Below, piece by piece: positions 10,305 through 23,779 of a stretch of 64,000 bases of DNA. The first letter of the stretch is position 1. Each line of letters begins with the position of its first letter. Under the pieces are notes generated by a model. The model searched no databases and was not told where the DNA came from. It worked only from the letters and a program-made list of their open reading frames with translations. Source of the DNA: Azolla caroliniana (lineage: Eukaryota; Polypodiophyta); contig JBHGNT010000002.1 of assembly GCA_043228905.1 (NCBI GenBank), positions 6,758,001 through 6,822,000 of the forward strand, written 5' to 3'. The translations under genes and the position numbers were made by a program.

Positions 10305-13300
10305 CTGTGAAGCAATTGCTTCACGACAATGTTGGTCGTTTACCCCTATGTGGCATTAGAACCTCAACAATGTCATTTTCATTATTTGGATCTTCATGAG
10401 TATCCCATTTAGAGGCATGTGCTAATATGTACATTAGGTTAGGTACAATGTACATTGACATGTATATGGCAGTGACACAAATTGAATATTTTTTACATGA
10501 TTTATTTCAAAGATTGATAAAGATAGAAACTAAAGAGATTGTATCATTGATTTTTCATGTTTCTCAAAATCAATCACTTTGTGTTATCTGGTGCCATAGA
10601 TTTAGGGCTTCAATTTTGCATGGCTAATACTTAATGGGTCAACCTCACCTATTGCGTCATGCCCTAACCATGCACCATAACAATACCCTTTACTAATTCG
10701 TGTTTTACTAAGGGTAGTGGAATCATAACCACGAAGCCCTACATTGGTGGCATCGTGGAGAATGACTCCCTTTGCCAAGTCAAGTTAGAACCATATACCT
10801 GAACTAGTTTGACAAAGATTTAATGCTTTGGGATCATCAACTCTAAATGCTCAACGGTAATGGATCTTTATTCAATATTTGGATTGTGTGCAACAACTTG
10901 ATCAACCTATTGTTGTATGTGATATATCACTTATTGGTAATGTAAATTTGGCTTAGTTTTCTCTTTAAGGACCATTTTGAGAACTATGTTCAAAAGAACA
11001 CATCACTCTTATTATTCCAATCCAGATTTATTGTCATATTCATTTTATATCCTACAACAAGAACACTTGAAGAGAAAATCATATTGTCATAAAAATCATG
11101 GCATTGATTCGAACTTAGAATATGAAGCCATTTATTCATTGTAAATCTTTTTGAAATTCAATAGCCTTCAAGTTTCAAATATTTGATGTTTCTACTCTAT
11201 TTGATTTTGGAATGGATATTTCAAATATTCAAGACTTCAATAATTAGCCAAAAAGAATGTTGGGAGTACAAAAGGTTTTTAAAGTTTGCAGTATCAAATC
11301 CTTTAATCGCCTCTATCCATATACTATGAGATTTTTTTCTAATTGAAGCTGTAAGAACCCAAGAAGTTTATAAGATTATTTGGAAACTTTTTACTAAATG
11401 AACACATCACACTCTTTGAAATTAATTATGATAAAAAGCAACATAGATTTCATTTACCAACATTTATTTTGTTTATAATGGATTGATGATCAACACTCAT
11501 TCTTTTACTATTATTGTTAAACTTTGTATCAGCGTTGGATTCTATGTCTAATATATTGGCAAGGTATTTCATTTTTATGCACATTAACATTGAACTGAGA
11601 TATGATGATTTGCATAACAATGATGACACTAAAGTATACATCGATTTCTAAGAATGTGTTGATCCATGGATAAAGTAAATGTATATGCCCTTGATACATT
11701 CAATTTTGAAAATTCGTTTTGATCTTTATGTGACCTATGATAAACTATAAGCTATTGATGGCATCGGCAATTTATAACATTTTGTTTAATGTGCATCTTT
11801 AACTTAAAGTGTTCCCATTGGAAACTTATGTTACATATAACATAGGGTAACGAGATTATGATATCCCTAGTAATATGAACCTTTCAACCTCTATATAATA
11901 GATGTATATATAGATTTCAATTAGTGTGCTCATTCAAGGAAGTAAATAATGCCCACCTAAGGATAAGTTTTTAATGTTCATTTCTGAGATTTATCCACTT
12001 CCCTCATTCATGATTTTTTCCTCCCTCTACATTCTATTATCTAATCATTCATTTATTGGACATTGTGACACTCATGTTGTTTATGATCATATCCCATTAT
12101 TATTTTCTTGGGTTCACCATACACTCATAATTAAACTTTGCATAAAAATTGTCTTGTAGTTTGCATTTCCAAGTTTTGTGTATAATAAGGAATGTCATTT
12201 TTGTTTCGGCAAGTGATTGTTGGCATCATATCTCATGCTCTATCATTTACTTAGCTTTTAACGTATTGGGGTCAAATCAACCCAACGTAATACTTATGGT
12301 TCAACTTCTTGAATCATTCCTTTTTTCCTGTTTATAGTGATTGTGTTCATGGTGAAACATTGACCCCAAAAACGACCTATATGCTTTTTCAAATTGAAAG
12401 AAAATAAGTTGCTCTATTGGCTATGGTTCTAATGGAATCATCTTAAAAGCTAAAGTTTGAACACTTGAGGAATGAAATTGCTCTCTCCCTTTTTCTTTAC
12501 ACTCATGAAAACATCTAAGAAAATACTAGTGCTCTTACGAATGAAACAATAAGTCATTAGAATGGTGTGAGACCAACTTTGCACCGCATGAAAATGATAG
12601 AGGACCAAGTGGCTCCATGTGGCCAATAGAAGTGATTTGAGGCCTAATAAAAGATGCATGTGGTTGATAAGAAGCAAACAATTACCATAGATGAATAAAG
12701 ATCTAGATTTCTAATTTCTCAGTACGTTGTGCCCTTGTGTGTAAATTTGGTTTTATACAATATTTTTGGGGTTTGAACTTGTCCATTGTCCACAAGTACA
12801 ACCCCTTGCTAGTAAGATCTAAAAGCTCTTTTGACTATTTATTACAGAACCTTGAATCCTTTTCCATCATTTTTATGGAATTATTGGGCTCTATGGAACA
12901 AGTGAACAATTCAAAATCAAATAAAATTTGGGCAAGAAACTTCATGTCTATATCAAAATTTTAACTTCTCCATCTGATGGTACCTTTTTGTGTGGTATAT
13001 ATCTCACAAGACATTGGCAGCTATATTTATGCCTTCTTTTAAAGCATTTCTAAGACAAAAGGGAATCCTTCTTCGACTAAAGGGAAACACAATAATCTTG
13101 TCATTCATAATACAAACTCCATCTTTATGTATGCCATTATTCATCATATCTTCATTCCACGGTCTATTAAATATATAACATCGTACATAAGCTTAGGTAA
13201 TTTAACACGGGCAAGGATAATCCTAAAGAAGAAGCGTAAAGAAACATGGAAGGACCTTACTTGAAACATTTGTAGAAAAAAAGCTAGATTGCGCCAATTA

Positions 13301-14420
13301 CATGTTACGATGTTCAAGTTCACCATGGTCTTACACTTCAATATAAGCATTCCTATACGACACATGCATTGGTACCTTGTATGGATTCCAACACATGGGT
13401 TTATGAGAACATTATAGTATTTCTTGCATTCTGCTACCTCATACCATTTCTCTGCATATGTTATAAAAGGTATGCGGAAAATTTGGAGTTACGAGATCCA
13501 TTGGTTAGAAGCACATAATCATTTGATTCATATTTTCGTGAAAGTTGTATATGTTTCAAGTGCATGTGCATGCAATAAAAAAAATGGAGCACGTACATGA
13601 AGTGGTTGTACAAGGTTTAAGGTAATCATGTTGTATGTTTAAGAATTTGACTGAGAAATCAATTTCAATAGAGTTTATTGTTCTTATTAATTTTTTAAGA
13701 GATTTTTGCCTTTTCTGGATGAAAGATATATGTATGGTGACTCCCACGCCCACTCTAACTCCTAGGCTATCACCTCATTATCATGGGTTTCTTTTTAAGA
13801 ATGTCATCCTCAAACGTGTATTAATTTGGTACGGATGTACATGTTGGTCTTCGATCAATGTTTTTCTAAGACATTACTTGGGACACGCTACCTATAAGCC
13901 TTTGTAGAAAACTAGGAGTGTGGGTTATGCCAAGAAGTGGGTTTGAAGATCCAACTACGAGGGGTGGTTAAAGTCTTCGAACTAAGAGCCTTGAGATACA
14001 TATGACAAAGATTGGAAATCAAACAAGCTTCAAAAGATTTATTAAAGTGAAAAGAAGGAAAAGCTTTGTAAAATTAATGAAGTTAGCACATCGTCACATT
14101 ACTTTCACTTATATTCGCAATTGGTTGCTAACCATAAATTTAAGATTTCTAGAAACAAAACCAACAAAATTTTGACAAAACTAAACTCTTTCCATAGACA
14201 TATAGTATTTACACGTGTCAAATAATCTCTTTCTCTCATGTAAATCTAATTGAGCTTTGCAAAAAGGAAACTCTCAAATTAAGGAATTAGCAAAGCTTGA
14301 TTTGCAATATAAATTATAATACATATAGACATGTGAACTTTCTATTACTCATTCAATAACACATCAACATTGACTATGCATCTTTAGAAATTCTAGGTTT
14401 CAATTTGATTTAGGATATCG
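10305..14420. other. AT-rich intergenic DNA, no gene recognised
   Basis: Only short ORFs without recognisable motifs occur on either strand. There is no tRNA-like or retroelement coding signature that I can name. Confidence 0.6.
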
Positions 14421-14457
14421 ATACATACATACATACATACATACATACATACATACA

Positions 14458-14486
<29 letters not shown>
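14421..14486. repeat. (ATAC)n microsatellite
   Basis: About 16 perfect tetranucleotide units. Confidence 0.97.
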
Positions 14487-14492
<6 letters not shown>

Positions 14493-14940
14493 TCATGAGC
14501 AAACATGGGCATGCTCAACATACAAATGATATTTACACAAGAACAAACTATAAAGAGCTAGCCTCTTGATGCCCACATCAAGAGACACATGCTTCATAGG
14601 TATAAGAAGGCTTAGGAAATCGATGAAAATGTGACCGGTGCAAGTGTTAGTCATTTGTCTGCTTTGAGGGAAAGTGAAAGTTTCGTAATATGTGGAGCGA
14701 GAAGTTCTTGTTATAAAGACAAGTATTAAATCCTAAGGAGCTCCCAAAAGATACGGCTATGTCATCATAGACATATAATGATAATTATCACTTTAATATT
14801 ACAATTCACTAATCATTCACCAATGTTGAGTTTTTCTTTCTCAATGCCGCTCAAAAAACAAACCCTTTCAATCCCTAATTCACATTATTTTGGGTAGTAA
14901 GTATAATAGTTATCATTAATCTTAAAAACTCAAGACATTT

Positions 14941-15490
14941 GATTAGGAAACCTTTAGATATTACCAATATTATTAGTAAGCTAGTTACAATATTAGCATT
15001 ATTATTAGTAAACTAATTTATAACACTATCTACATGTATCCCATCAACGGATACATAATCACATCAAAAAGCAAGAAATTTAAAGAGGAGATTATTTAGC
15101 CATTGATATTTTTCATATTTCTAGAATGTAACCTTGGTTTTTATTACTAATCATATTTTTCATTGTGTCCATGTAAGTAGTAATGCTTCTAGTAATATTT
15201 GTTTTTTAAAACATTTGATTAGGAAACCTTTAGATATTACCAATATTATAATTTATTAGTAAGCTAGTTTCAATATTTTACCAATATATTAGTAAGCTAA
15301 CTAATAACGCTATCTACATGTAGTCCCATCAACGGATACATAATTGCATAAAAGAAGAAGATATTTGAAGAAGAGTTTGTTTAGTCATTGATGTTTATTA
15401 TATTTCTTGAATGTACCCTTGGTTTTTATTACCAATCATATTTTCCATTGTGTCCATGTAATGCTTCTAGTAATATTTGTTTTTCTAAAC
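14941..15490. repeat. 276-bp tandem duplication
   Basis: Two diverged copies start with GATTAGGAAACCTTTAGATA at 14941 and 15217. Shared landmarks include ATCTACATGTA..CCCATCAACGGATACATAAT and TTTCATTGTGTCCATGTAA. Small indels separate the copies. No coding content is seen. Confidence 0.88.
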
Positions 15491-18400
15491 TATTTCAAGA
15501 AAATTTATAATGTGAAATTATGTCTAGCAAGATACATCTACTTCGACAGTAAAAGTGTTCTTATAAAAGGATAGGATTGATGTATATGGTTAGACTTGAA
15601 AAGACCAACAAAGATTTTATGCCATTCAGTAAAATCCACTAGATTTCAGAAATCCCAACCAAAAGCCATGCGAAGGGGGATTTCGCCATTGGTTCAAAAA
15701 GCTACCTTTTATATTTTTTTTCATGCACTGTTTCTCACATTCGAGGATCTTGGGGTGCACAGAGAATCACAATATGATGGAGAAATACTGGGAATTGGCA
15801 GGAAAAAGGGTTTGATGAATTGGCCCTTTCAATTCTTATAGGCTAGCACCAGATAGAGATTCGTGGGTCATAGTAAGTAACCTTAGCTGATGTGATGTGG
15901 ATAGACTAAATGATATACATGCACATACACACATTGGAAATACTATAAGCTAATGTAGTTTATCCTTGTCTTCATACATTTGTATTATGAAGAGATGCAT
16001 AGAGAGCAATAGATGATGATGACGATGATGAGTTCACGTGTATAGAGGGTTTATTAAAAATGTGTGAGATTTTGTTTTGGTTTGCAGCTTTTTTTTATGG
16101 GGGAAATGCCAACCAAAAAAGCAAAAGCAGAAGAAGAAAAAGGACTTTGCAAATTCTTGACATGACCCCTTCCACATGGGACATGCCCACACAACCCTTG
16201 AATTTTGGACACCCTCCCAAGATTCGTGACAAGATACTCTTCTCATAGTACCCTCATCTCTCATGATCATTATTGATCGTCATTTACTCTTTCTTGCTCT
16301 TGATCTTTCTCTAGTGGACGCGCGCGCACACACACACGTGTGTGGGTGTGTGTGTGTGTATGCCAATCTATCTACGAATGCATTTAGTACGTATGGAAAT
16401 GTACATGCGGGATGGTTGAAAATGTCCCCTTAATCTCAATTTAGACCTAATCTATAGATAGCTACATAGATATATTTTACCCCTCAATCTACCAACCCTC
16501 ACATTTTGCCTATGTTTAGTTAGGCATGCCTCTTTTATTTAACCTCCTATTCTAGTACTCATATGCATGTTGTTTTTTTATTTAACCTTCCTCTAGTACT
16601 ATGCATGCATTTTGGTATCTAACCCCTAGTCTAGTTACTATTAGCTACTACTATGGTTGCATCTTGATTTAACCCTAATCATAGATAGTACTGCATAATA
16701 TATCTGCATTCTCATTTAAACGTTAATCCGTGCCACCAAATCTAAGGCACGATGAAATGCAACTACACATAGAAAGAGAGAAAGAGAAAGGGTACACAAC
16801 AATCATATGGGCAAGGAACCACACACATGTGAAATGACAACTTCTTTTTACCAGTGCACAACCTAATTTGACCATGTAAGTTGGACCTTGCATCATTTGT
16901 TATTATGATTTAAACACATCGTGATAAACAATGATATTTAAAAGTAAATAAATAGAATCAAACATAATTCCCTTTCCATTTTTTGAGATCATAGCAAAAT
17001 AATGGGAGATATGAGATATCTATAAAAGTTTCAAATAAATATAGGCATATCGAAATATATGGATAGAAATCGATTTAGTTATATTAACTTCAAATTATAT
17101 AGATGTGTGTGTGTTTATCAAATCTCTTCCCTCAGTAGAAATTTTGGTCAATAACAAGTTTGGTGAATTATCAATTCATGTCTCCGGTTTGTAACAATAA
17201 GAGGATCTTCTACACTAGCAAGGAGCAATGCTCCTAGCTAAGACATCATGGATTATATATATAACACATGAATTTATCAACCATTTGATTCTAGTTGTAG
17301 GATCTATTTTAGGTCTCCACACACAAATGATGACACATGATTCCTTCACACTCATGAAAACTATTGAGCAATTGGTTTAGTTTTGTGATTGTGCTTGAAT
17401 TAAGAAAACCTATCACAATATTAAAGAGATATACAAGAAGATGAACAACTTGTTTATATTGGAATTCGTTCCCTTTAAATTCTAACCAATAACTCCAAAC
17501 AAGCTTCGCAAACAATCCAATCAAATTCATTGAAAAATGACCACATTTTCTTGATTAGTGTTTGCATATTAGATCTAATTTACATGTGCTTAGATCCATA
17601 TCAATAACATTAACCTATTTGTGACCCTTGATATTGGTTTGAGTCAACAGTAACTATTGTCTTAGATATGGGATTATATATTTGAACACCATTATTACTA
17701 ATAATGAAAATCATATGCAAGAAATAGGGGCTGGCCACAAATGACATCTTGTACATTTAGATTCTAAGAAATGCAACTTGAGATGGTGAAATAAGGTTAG
17801 AATGCAGAAAATACACATGAAAATATTGTAAATATAGAGAATCATCTTGCGAAGTTAAATTTTTATAAGATATGCATACACCCATCTTAGTTATACACCA
17901 CTCACATCAAAGAGATCAATTTTTTGAGTAGTCAAGTTTTGCTTCCAAGACATGCATTTAGAAAGTTATCTCACAAGGTTCCTTCTAGTATACCGTATAA
18001 TAAAGATTTTTATTTGCCATGTAGGTGATACGATTTTGCTCGCATTTATTCGGGAGGAGTTGTTATTTCCCTTCCATGCTGATGTTATTCATAGTGATGA
18101 CATAGATGTGGCGATGAATATGAAGGTGACATCACATGATGATACAATGTTTTTAATATACTATGATTGCAATGCCCTTTCAATTTTAAGACACTATCTT
18201 GCTAGTTTTGTTATGTTTATGGTTTCTCTACTCCTTTCCATTTTTAAATGCATAGCGGCCTTGGATAGAATCTTTAAATGCTATGGGAACTCAATAATTT
18301 GTTGTTACTGTTTTACACCATTGCAGAATTATGGCAATAAATGAGAGGTCGCCTGATATTTCATTGTACAATATACAACTTTGTCTTATTCATTAGTTGA

Positions 18401-21360
18401 GACTTTGAAAGACACTTTCAATAACTAGGAAAAGGGAAACGGTATCTTTGTTTTAATTCATATATACAATTTGGAAATCAACCTAGACTACATGTATATG
18501 TATTTAATATAAGTATGTGTTGGCCTCAAAGTACAATAAAATTGATTAGTAACTAGACATTACAACATATGTTAGACTATGGTTTCTTATTGTTGTGTGT
18601 GTGCCCTTTAGTAAATCAATTCATCAAGGTTGTAGCCTTGCATGGTTGTTTGTAATGTCCCACCCCTAGTTAGCTTAACTTGATAATTCATGATTGTGTG
18701 TTGCAACAAGTTACATATGATATTGTACATTCTCAAAATGTAGAAAACACTAGCTAATGCTCAACTGTAGCTATAAATATTGTGATGTACCTTCATTATA
18801 CTAAGCATAACATTGATAATCATGATTGGAATATATAGGCTTCGTGTAGTGACATCCCTACTAGTTTGTGTGTGATCCTTAAGCAACCAAATGTAGCAAT
18901 CTTGTATGGTTGCATAATTCAACCCACCTTTGAGGATGTTGGTGCAATAGATCATTGTTGTTTTTTCTAATAGTAGATTAACATGTAATATAGTTGCTTA
19001 ATGGAAAAGGGTTTTTCGTTGAATGTCAGATAGAAATATGGCTCAAACATGTTACCAAATATATTTGTTGATTAGAACATGGATTTTTGTTCTCAGTTTC
19101 TCTCATCATTGATGTCACTTGTCGATTGGCATAAGATTGGGCCAACATAATTTCCTAAATAATATCATTACTTAGGTTTTGATAAGGTTTAGGTATGCCA
19201 AAGAATTATGGCTATGAATTACGAGATGCCATACTTGTAAAACATTGCTTGGTCGAGGTTTTATTATACATGTTTACATTCATGTATAGAAGGTTGTAAG
19301 TTACATAAGATGATGTTCTCGTTGATGATAATTAGTACTAGCGCACACCCTTCACATACATGACATGAAATGGAATGTACCCATGATTTTTTTTTCTTTC
19401 TCCACTACTAAAGAGAGTAAGTACTATCTCATCAATTTATTGGCATGTAGGGCCAAATTTTCTTTCCGCACCAGTCAAAAGGGCAAGTACTATGTCATCA
19501 TCTTACTCTAATATAGGAAATATTTATCGGATGTAGAGTATATTTGTTTTCTTTTTCCGAAGGAGCTTAGTGTGCCACCCTTATTTAGGTCATTAATGCA
19601 CTAGATTTTCTTTCCTCATTAGTGAAGAGAGCAAGTACTATGTGTCATTAACTTATTGCAACGTACCCAAAAATGTCTTTCCTCAAATAGTGAAGGTGAC
19701 ATTGTACATGTCATCATCTTGATATTTGAAGGCAAGAAACATCACATGATATATCTATCCTATACTGGTTTTGTTCTCTAAAAGGTATCTTGAGTTCCAC
19801 CATTACTTTCATGACATTTTGTAATATTTCAACAATTTCCCTAGATTTAGCTAGATCCCACATGTCCAGAAATGAATAAGTATTGGCAAAAAACCAAAAC
19901 GTATTAGGAACATCTCGCAACAACATCCTTACAACACCATAATCGAAAGGGACCTTGATGTTCATTTTGCTAGTGATGGTAAAGTTTACGTTCTTTGATT
20001 TTTGTGCAGCCATAGTGGAGTGCCATTGCAATAATATATTTATTATATGAAGGTTGAACATGGAATAATTGAGTTATAGAAGTATCACGTTGTTAAGAAG
20101 TTAGCCCTATTGTGCATATCCAACTACTTGATCACACTAACATGTTACATGTCCCTTACATGCATTAATTAGGATATTGGATCACAAACTCAAAACAAAG
20201 AAATCATGTGCACTTTAACTCAACAATTGTGGACTTTGATACACCCAAAATGTTTATCAAAGTCATCTCTAATACACCCAAAATGTTATTGATGCCCACA
20301 ATTCCCGGGTAGGAATAATTCCTTATCTTGGTTACTTTGCTCATACTCAAAACGCAAGTGGACTTTTGATTTTGTTGTTCTAACTTCAATATATGTTAAA
20401 CACTACGATACTAGTGATCACTAGATTCGAAGGCGAGGAGTAGGCAAAGAATACTTGCTTGATCAATGTACATATAATGCATTGATGCAAACTTGCTAAA
20501 GACACATGTATTCAAATAATGTATTGATTTAATGCATGGATGCTAGAAGCAATATCCCATGATAGATCATGATAATCATTCTCCTAGGGATTTCATGATT
20601 TCATGCATGTGAACCTAGGCCTAGAGAGGAAATACTCACTTATGAGACTTTGGCTCGATCCTTGGTGAGCATGATTTGAGGTCTTCGATTTTAATGCTAC
20701 TATCAAGTTTCCATGAAGGACTAGGGATTAATGGATGGCACATGGTCATTATCGTATGTCAGGTAACCTCCGAGAAATGTTACCCAGTTCCCTCCCCCAC
20801 CTCCACTCTCAATTGTCGTATGTTGATCATGTGGTTACTTACATCCTATCTCCATAGCCAAGTGGCTTTATTGAAGCACTTTCTCTTTGCTCGTCCACCA
20901 TCATCTTTTAGTCATTAGAATAAATTTTTGTACGATTTCTTATACTAATTGAACTTAAGTTTAATGATGAAAGTTGAAATTCCAAGAGTCAAATTGTTCC
21001 AATGCTGAACCATTAAAATGCCTAGTGTCGATGGGTATTGGCAATGCTGATTCTTAAATTAATAAGATTCACAAGTATCGTTATCCGATTAAATTTGACA
21101 AAAAACTCTAAATAAACAATGTGGCGAGATCTCGTGCATTTAGGAGGGATGGAATGATGTGATGGTCAAGATTAAAGGTCCTACACAACTAACTACTCAT
21201 GATAGGGATGTTATGTTTAAGGATTCATGATAGTGTGACTTGTGATTCAATCAATGGTTTGCAAGACTCATGAGGGAGGGAGAGTAGAGTGGCTATAATG
21301 ACTCATATATGAAGCCAATCCATCCATCCATGCATACATACATACATATTCCAAAGAGAA
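15491..21360. other. AT-rich intergenic DNA, no gene recognised
   Basis: Short ORFs only. It includes a CA/GT-rich stretch with CGCGCGCACACACAC at 16320-16360 and a weak irregular repeat with the core GCAAGTACTATGTCATCA between about 19380 and 19720. Nothing here could be matched to a known gene or transposon family. Confidence 0.55.
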
Positions 21361-21787
21361 GGGTGTCCACTAAAATCTTAAATGTCCTATTGCTTTTTAT
21401 TGGGATTTGAGGTGTATGTAAAGGGCCTCTCACTTTTGAAGTGTTTTTTTTCTCTCTCTTTGCCTTTTAGAAGGAGAATAAGAAGAGAGAGAGAGAGAGA
21501 GCGGCTAGTAGTGAGTCCTTTTCTTTTTTTGTTTGTTGTTTTGGCAGCAACACCACCACCTCCACCATTAAACTTCACGAGGGAAATGCCCAACCCAAAC
21601 ACATATATAAATGAATGGACCCTTTTCCTATATGCTATTGTATACTACACACTTTATTCACATTCACTTAATAACATACACTTATACAAAAAACAACACA
21701 ATCAATCTCTCTAGTGTCTCTCTATCCTTACCAACCCTCTAATAATTGGAATCAAAACCACCCTCTTCTTCTATTTATCTATCTATC

Positions 21788-21797
21788 TATAAATATA
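21788..21797 (+). promoter_or_regulatory. Candidate TATA box of the ERF gene
   Basis: TATAAATATA lies about 70 bp before the ATG at 21864 and is followed by a pyrimidine-rich stretch (CTTCTTCTT) typical of plant leaders. An alternative TATATAAAT at about 21603 would give a longer leader. Confidence 0.5.
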
Positions 21798-21863
21798 TCT
21801 CTTACTCCTTTCTTCTTCTTCTTCTTCTTCTTGTCGTTGTAGTTGTCGACATTGTTATAAATA

Positions 21864-23579
21864 ATGGTGTCCACGAGTAGTGGTGGATCGAGGCGATATA
21901 GGGGAGTCCGACAAAGGCAATGGGGCTCTTGGGTCTCCGAAATTAGACACTCCATCTCGTAAGTCCGAGACATATGTCTCGCATATAACTAATTTTAGTT
22001 GTGTATCCAAGCATAAAAAGATGCCGCTACTATGGAACAAAAGAATGCTAATATTTGGATTTACTTTATGCACATTTATATGTTGGAACCATACTTATTT
22101 ATCAACCTATGCATGCTTTTGAGAAAATCTTTTACTTGTATGTTAGACATTTCATCTCCCTCAAACTATGCCACACCAACCCATTCACTTCACAAAGATT
22201 ATTTTTTTTGTGTGTGTGTTGATTAATCTCATTTTTGTTTTTTTTTCCCTTGCAGAAAGACAAGGATTTGGCTTGGCACGTTCGACACCGCGAAGAAAGC
22301 TGCAAAGGCATATGACGAGGCGGCACGAGTGATGGAAGGCGAGAACGCAAAGACCAATTTCCCGCTACCATCACCATCTTCATCTTCCTTACTCTCTCCA
22401 TCAGTGAGAGCAAAGCTGATGCATTGCAATTGCATGGCTACATTGAGAGGTCCCACCAACAATTACAATGTAATGACCAATAATAACCACATGAAATACA
22501 ATGCTAGTAGTGGCACTAGTGGTCACATTACCAAGTTCAAGGCAAGTAAGGTGACTGGCTACATAAATAATAACCATAAGCACAAGGATGAGCAATATAA
22601 TGATGGGTATAGGTCCCATGGGGGCTCTATGACTATGACTAGTGGAGCACATGTTTATACCAATGGTCATCATGAGCCGCGGACATTGTCATTGGATGGT
22701 CGGTATGGGAATGGGAGGACATTGGGATCAAAGTCTGGGGGCGGACAATATCGCAGCCAGACATTGGTGTGCCTCCGTCTGGACGATGCCGCGGATCGGT
22801 TGGGCGTGATGTGGCAAGGTAGTGCCGACTCCAAGCCCCAATGGGTCACCACAATCCATGTCCCACCACCACCACCATTACCACAAGTCCATTCCATGAC
22901 ATTATCTAGCACCACAATTAGTACCACAAATTCAAATATCTTCGGCTCTTCGGAGGCGGAGGAGGAGGAGGAGGCGCGAAAGCACGATATATATCCTCGC
23001 CCGAAGAATTCTTCTTGTTCGCCCGACCAAGTCTCGCCCACCATTTCTTCGTCATCGTCCAGCGCTTCGATGATGTCCACGGGGAACTTGGACATATTGC
23101 TGGACGCGACATTCGACTTATCGGGCCACATCCCGACAACTCCGCAGACTACGCTGCTTCTACCCAATCATTCGCCGCCCACAAGCTGTTATGAGGATGA
23201 GGATGATAGCATGATGATGGATCATATCGATCTCATCGATCTAATCTATGATTCTCCACAGCTAGGAGCTAGTCCTAACCTTGACATATTGGACAATCAT
23301 CATCATGGTGGTGGTGATGATATGGCTTTGATGGATCCTCTGCAACTAGGAGCTGAGGCCTCCATCTCCCAAGCTCTTCTATACCTTGCTCAAGCAGAAG
23401 AACAAGAACAAGAAGATCATCGGAGTGATCATCATCGTCATAGCTTCCATCAGGATCAACTAGATGATGATGAGGATGATGGTGATCATCTGTACCATCA
23501 TCATCATCATCATCATAACCCATTCCCATTTCTTGAAGAATATAATTGCCATGAGGAGGAGAACCAGCTATGGCAATGA
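21864..23579 (+). CDS. SHINE/WIN1-like AP2/ERF transcription factor (2 exons, 472 aa)
   Basis: The gene is join(21864..21958, 22256..23579). The donor is GTAAGT at 21959 and the acceptor TTGCAG ends at 22255; the phase-2 junction keeps the frame. Residues about 11-67 form an AP2/ERF DNA-binding domain with [18 protein letters not shown] in exon 1 and [20 protein letters not shown] in exon 2. An intron at this place inside the domain, the [14 protein letters not shown] stretch (about 75-90) and [16 protein letters not shown]...WVTTI (about 199-228) all match the SHINE/WIN1 group. Known members of that group are nuclear activators of cuticle and wax genes. The protein is more than twice the usual length of about 200 aa. 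Extra Asn/His/Ser-rich sequence separates the motifs, and the acidic tail carries poly-His (seven His near 23497). Assignment to the ERF family is secure; a cuticle role is inferred. Confidence 0.92.
21959..22255 (+). other. Intron of the ERF gene
   Basis: 297 bp, from GTAAGT to a poly-T tract followed by TTGCAG. It interrupts the AP2 domain between the histidine of the EIRH motif and the IWLGTF motif. It is AT-rich with in-frame stops, unlike the flanking exons. Confidence 0.92.
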
Positions 23580-23722
23580 CCACACATATACATACATATA
23601 TGTATACCTCCATACATCCATCCATCCATCCATACATACATTCATTCATACATACATACATGTGTGTGTATGTATGTACATATGTATGTGTATGTATGTA
23701 TGTGTGTGTGTGTGTGTGTGTG
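23580..23722. repeat. Compound microsatellite in the ERF 3' region
   Basis: CATA, CATC, GTAT and GT repeats follow the stop codon directly and would lie in the 3' UTR. A possible poly(A) signal context (AATAAATAAATAAATAAT) follows at about 23760. Confidence 0.9.
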
Positions 23723-23779
23723 TTAAAAATTAAAAACAATTAAAACAAATCCTTTAGGAAAATAAATAAATAAATAATA

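Noticed and set aside
17952-18344. 130-aa plus ORF with hydrophobic stretches
   Set aside because: Composition matches AT-rich noncoding DNA and there is no recognisable motif.
19714-20061. 115-aa minus ORF (MAAQKSKNVNFTI internal start)
   Set aside because: No family recognised, AT-rich, no promoter or splice context and no second piece nearby. Too weak to call a gene.
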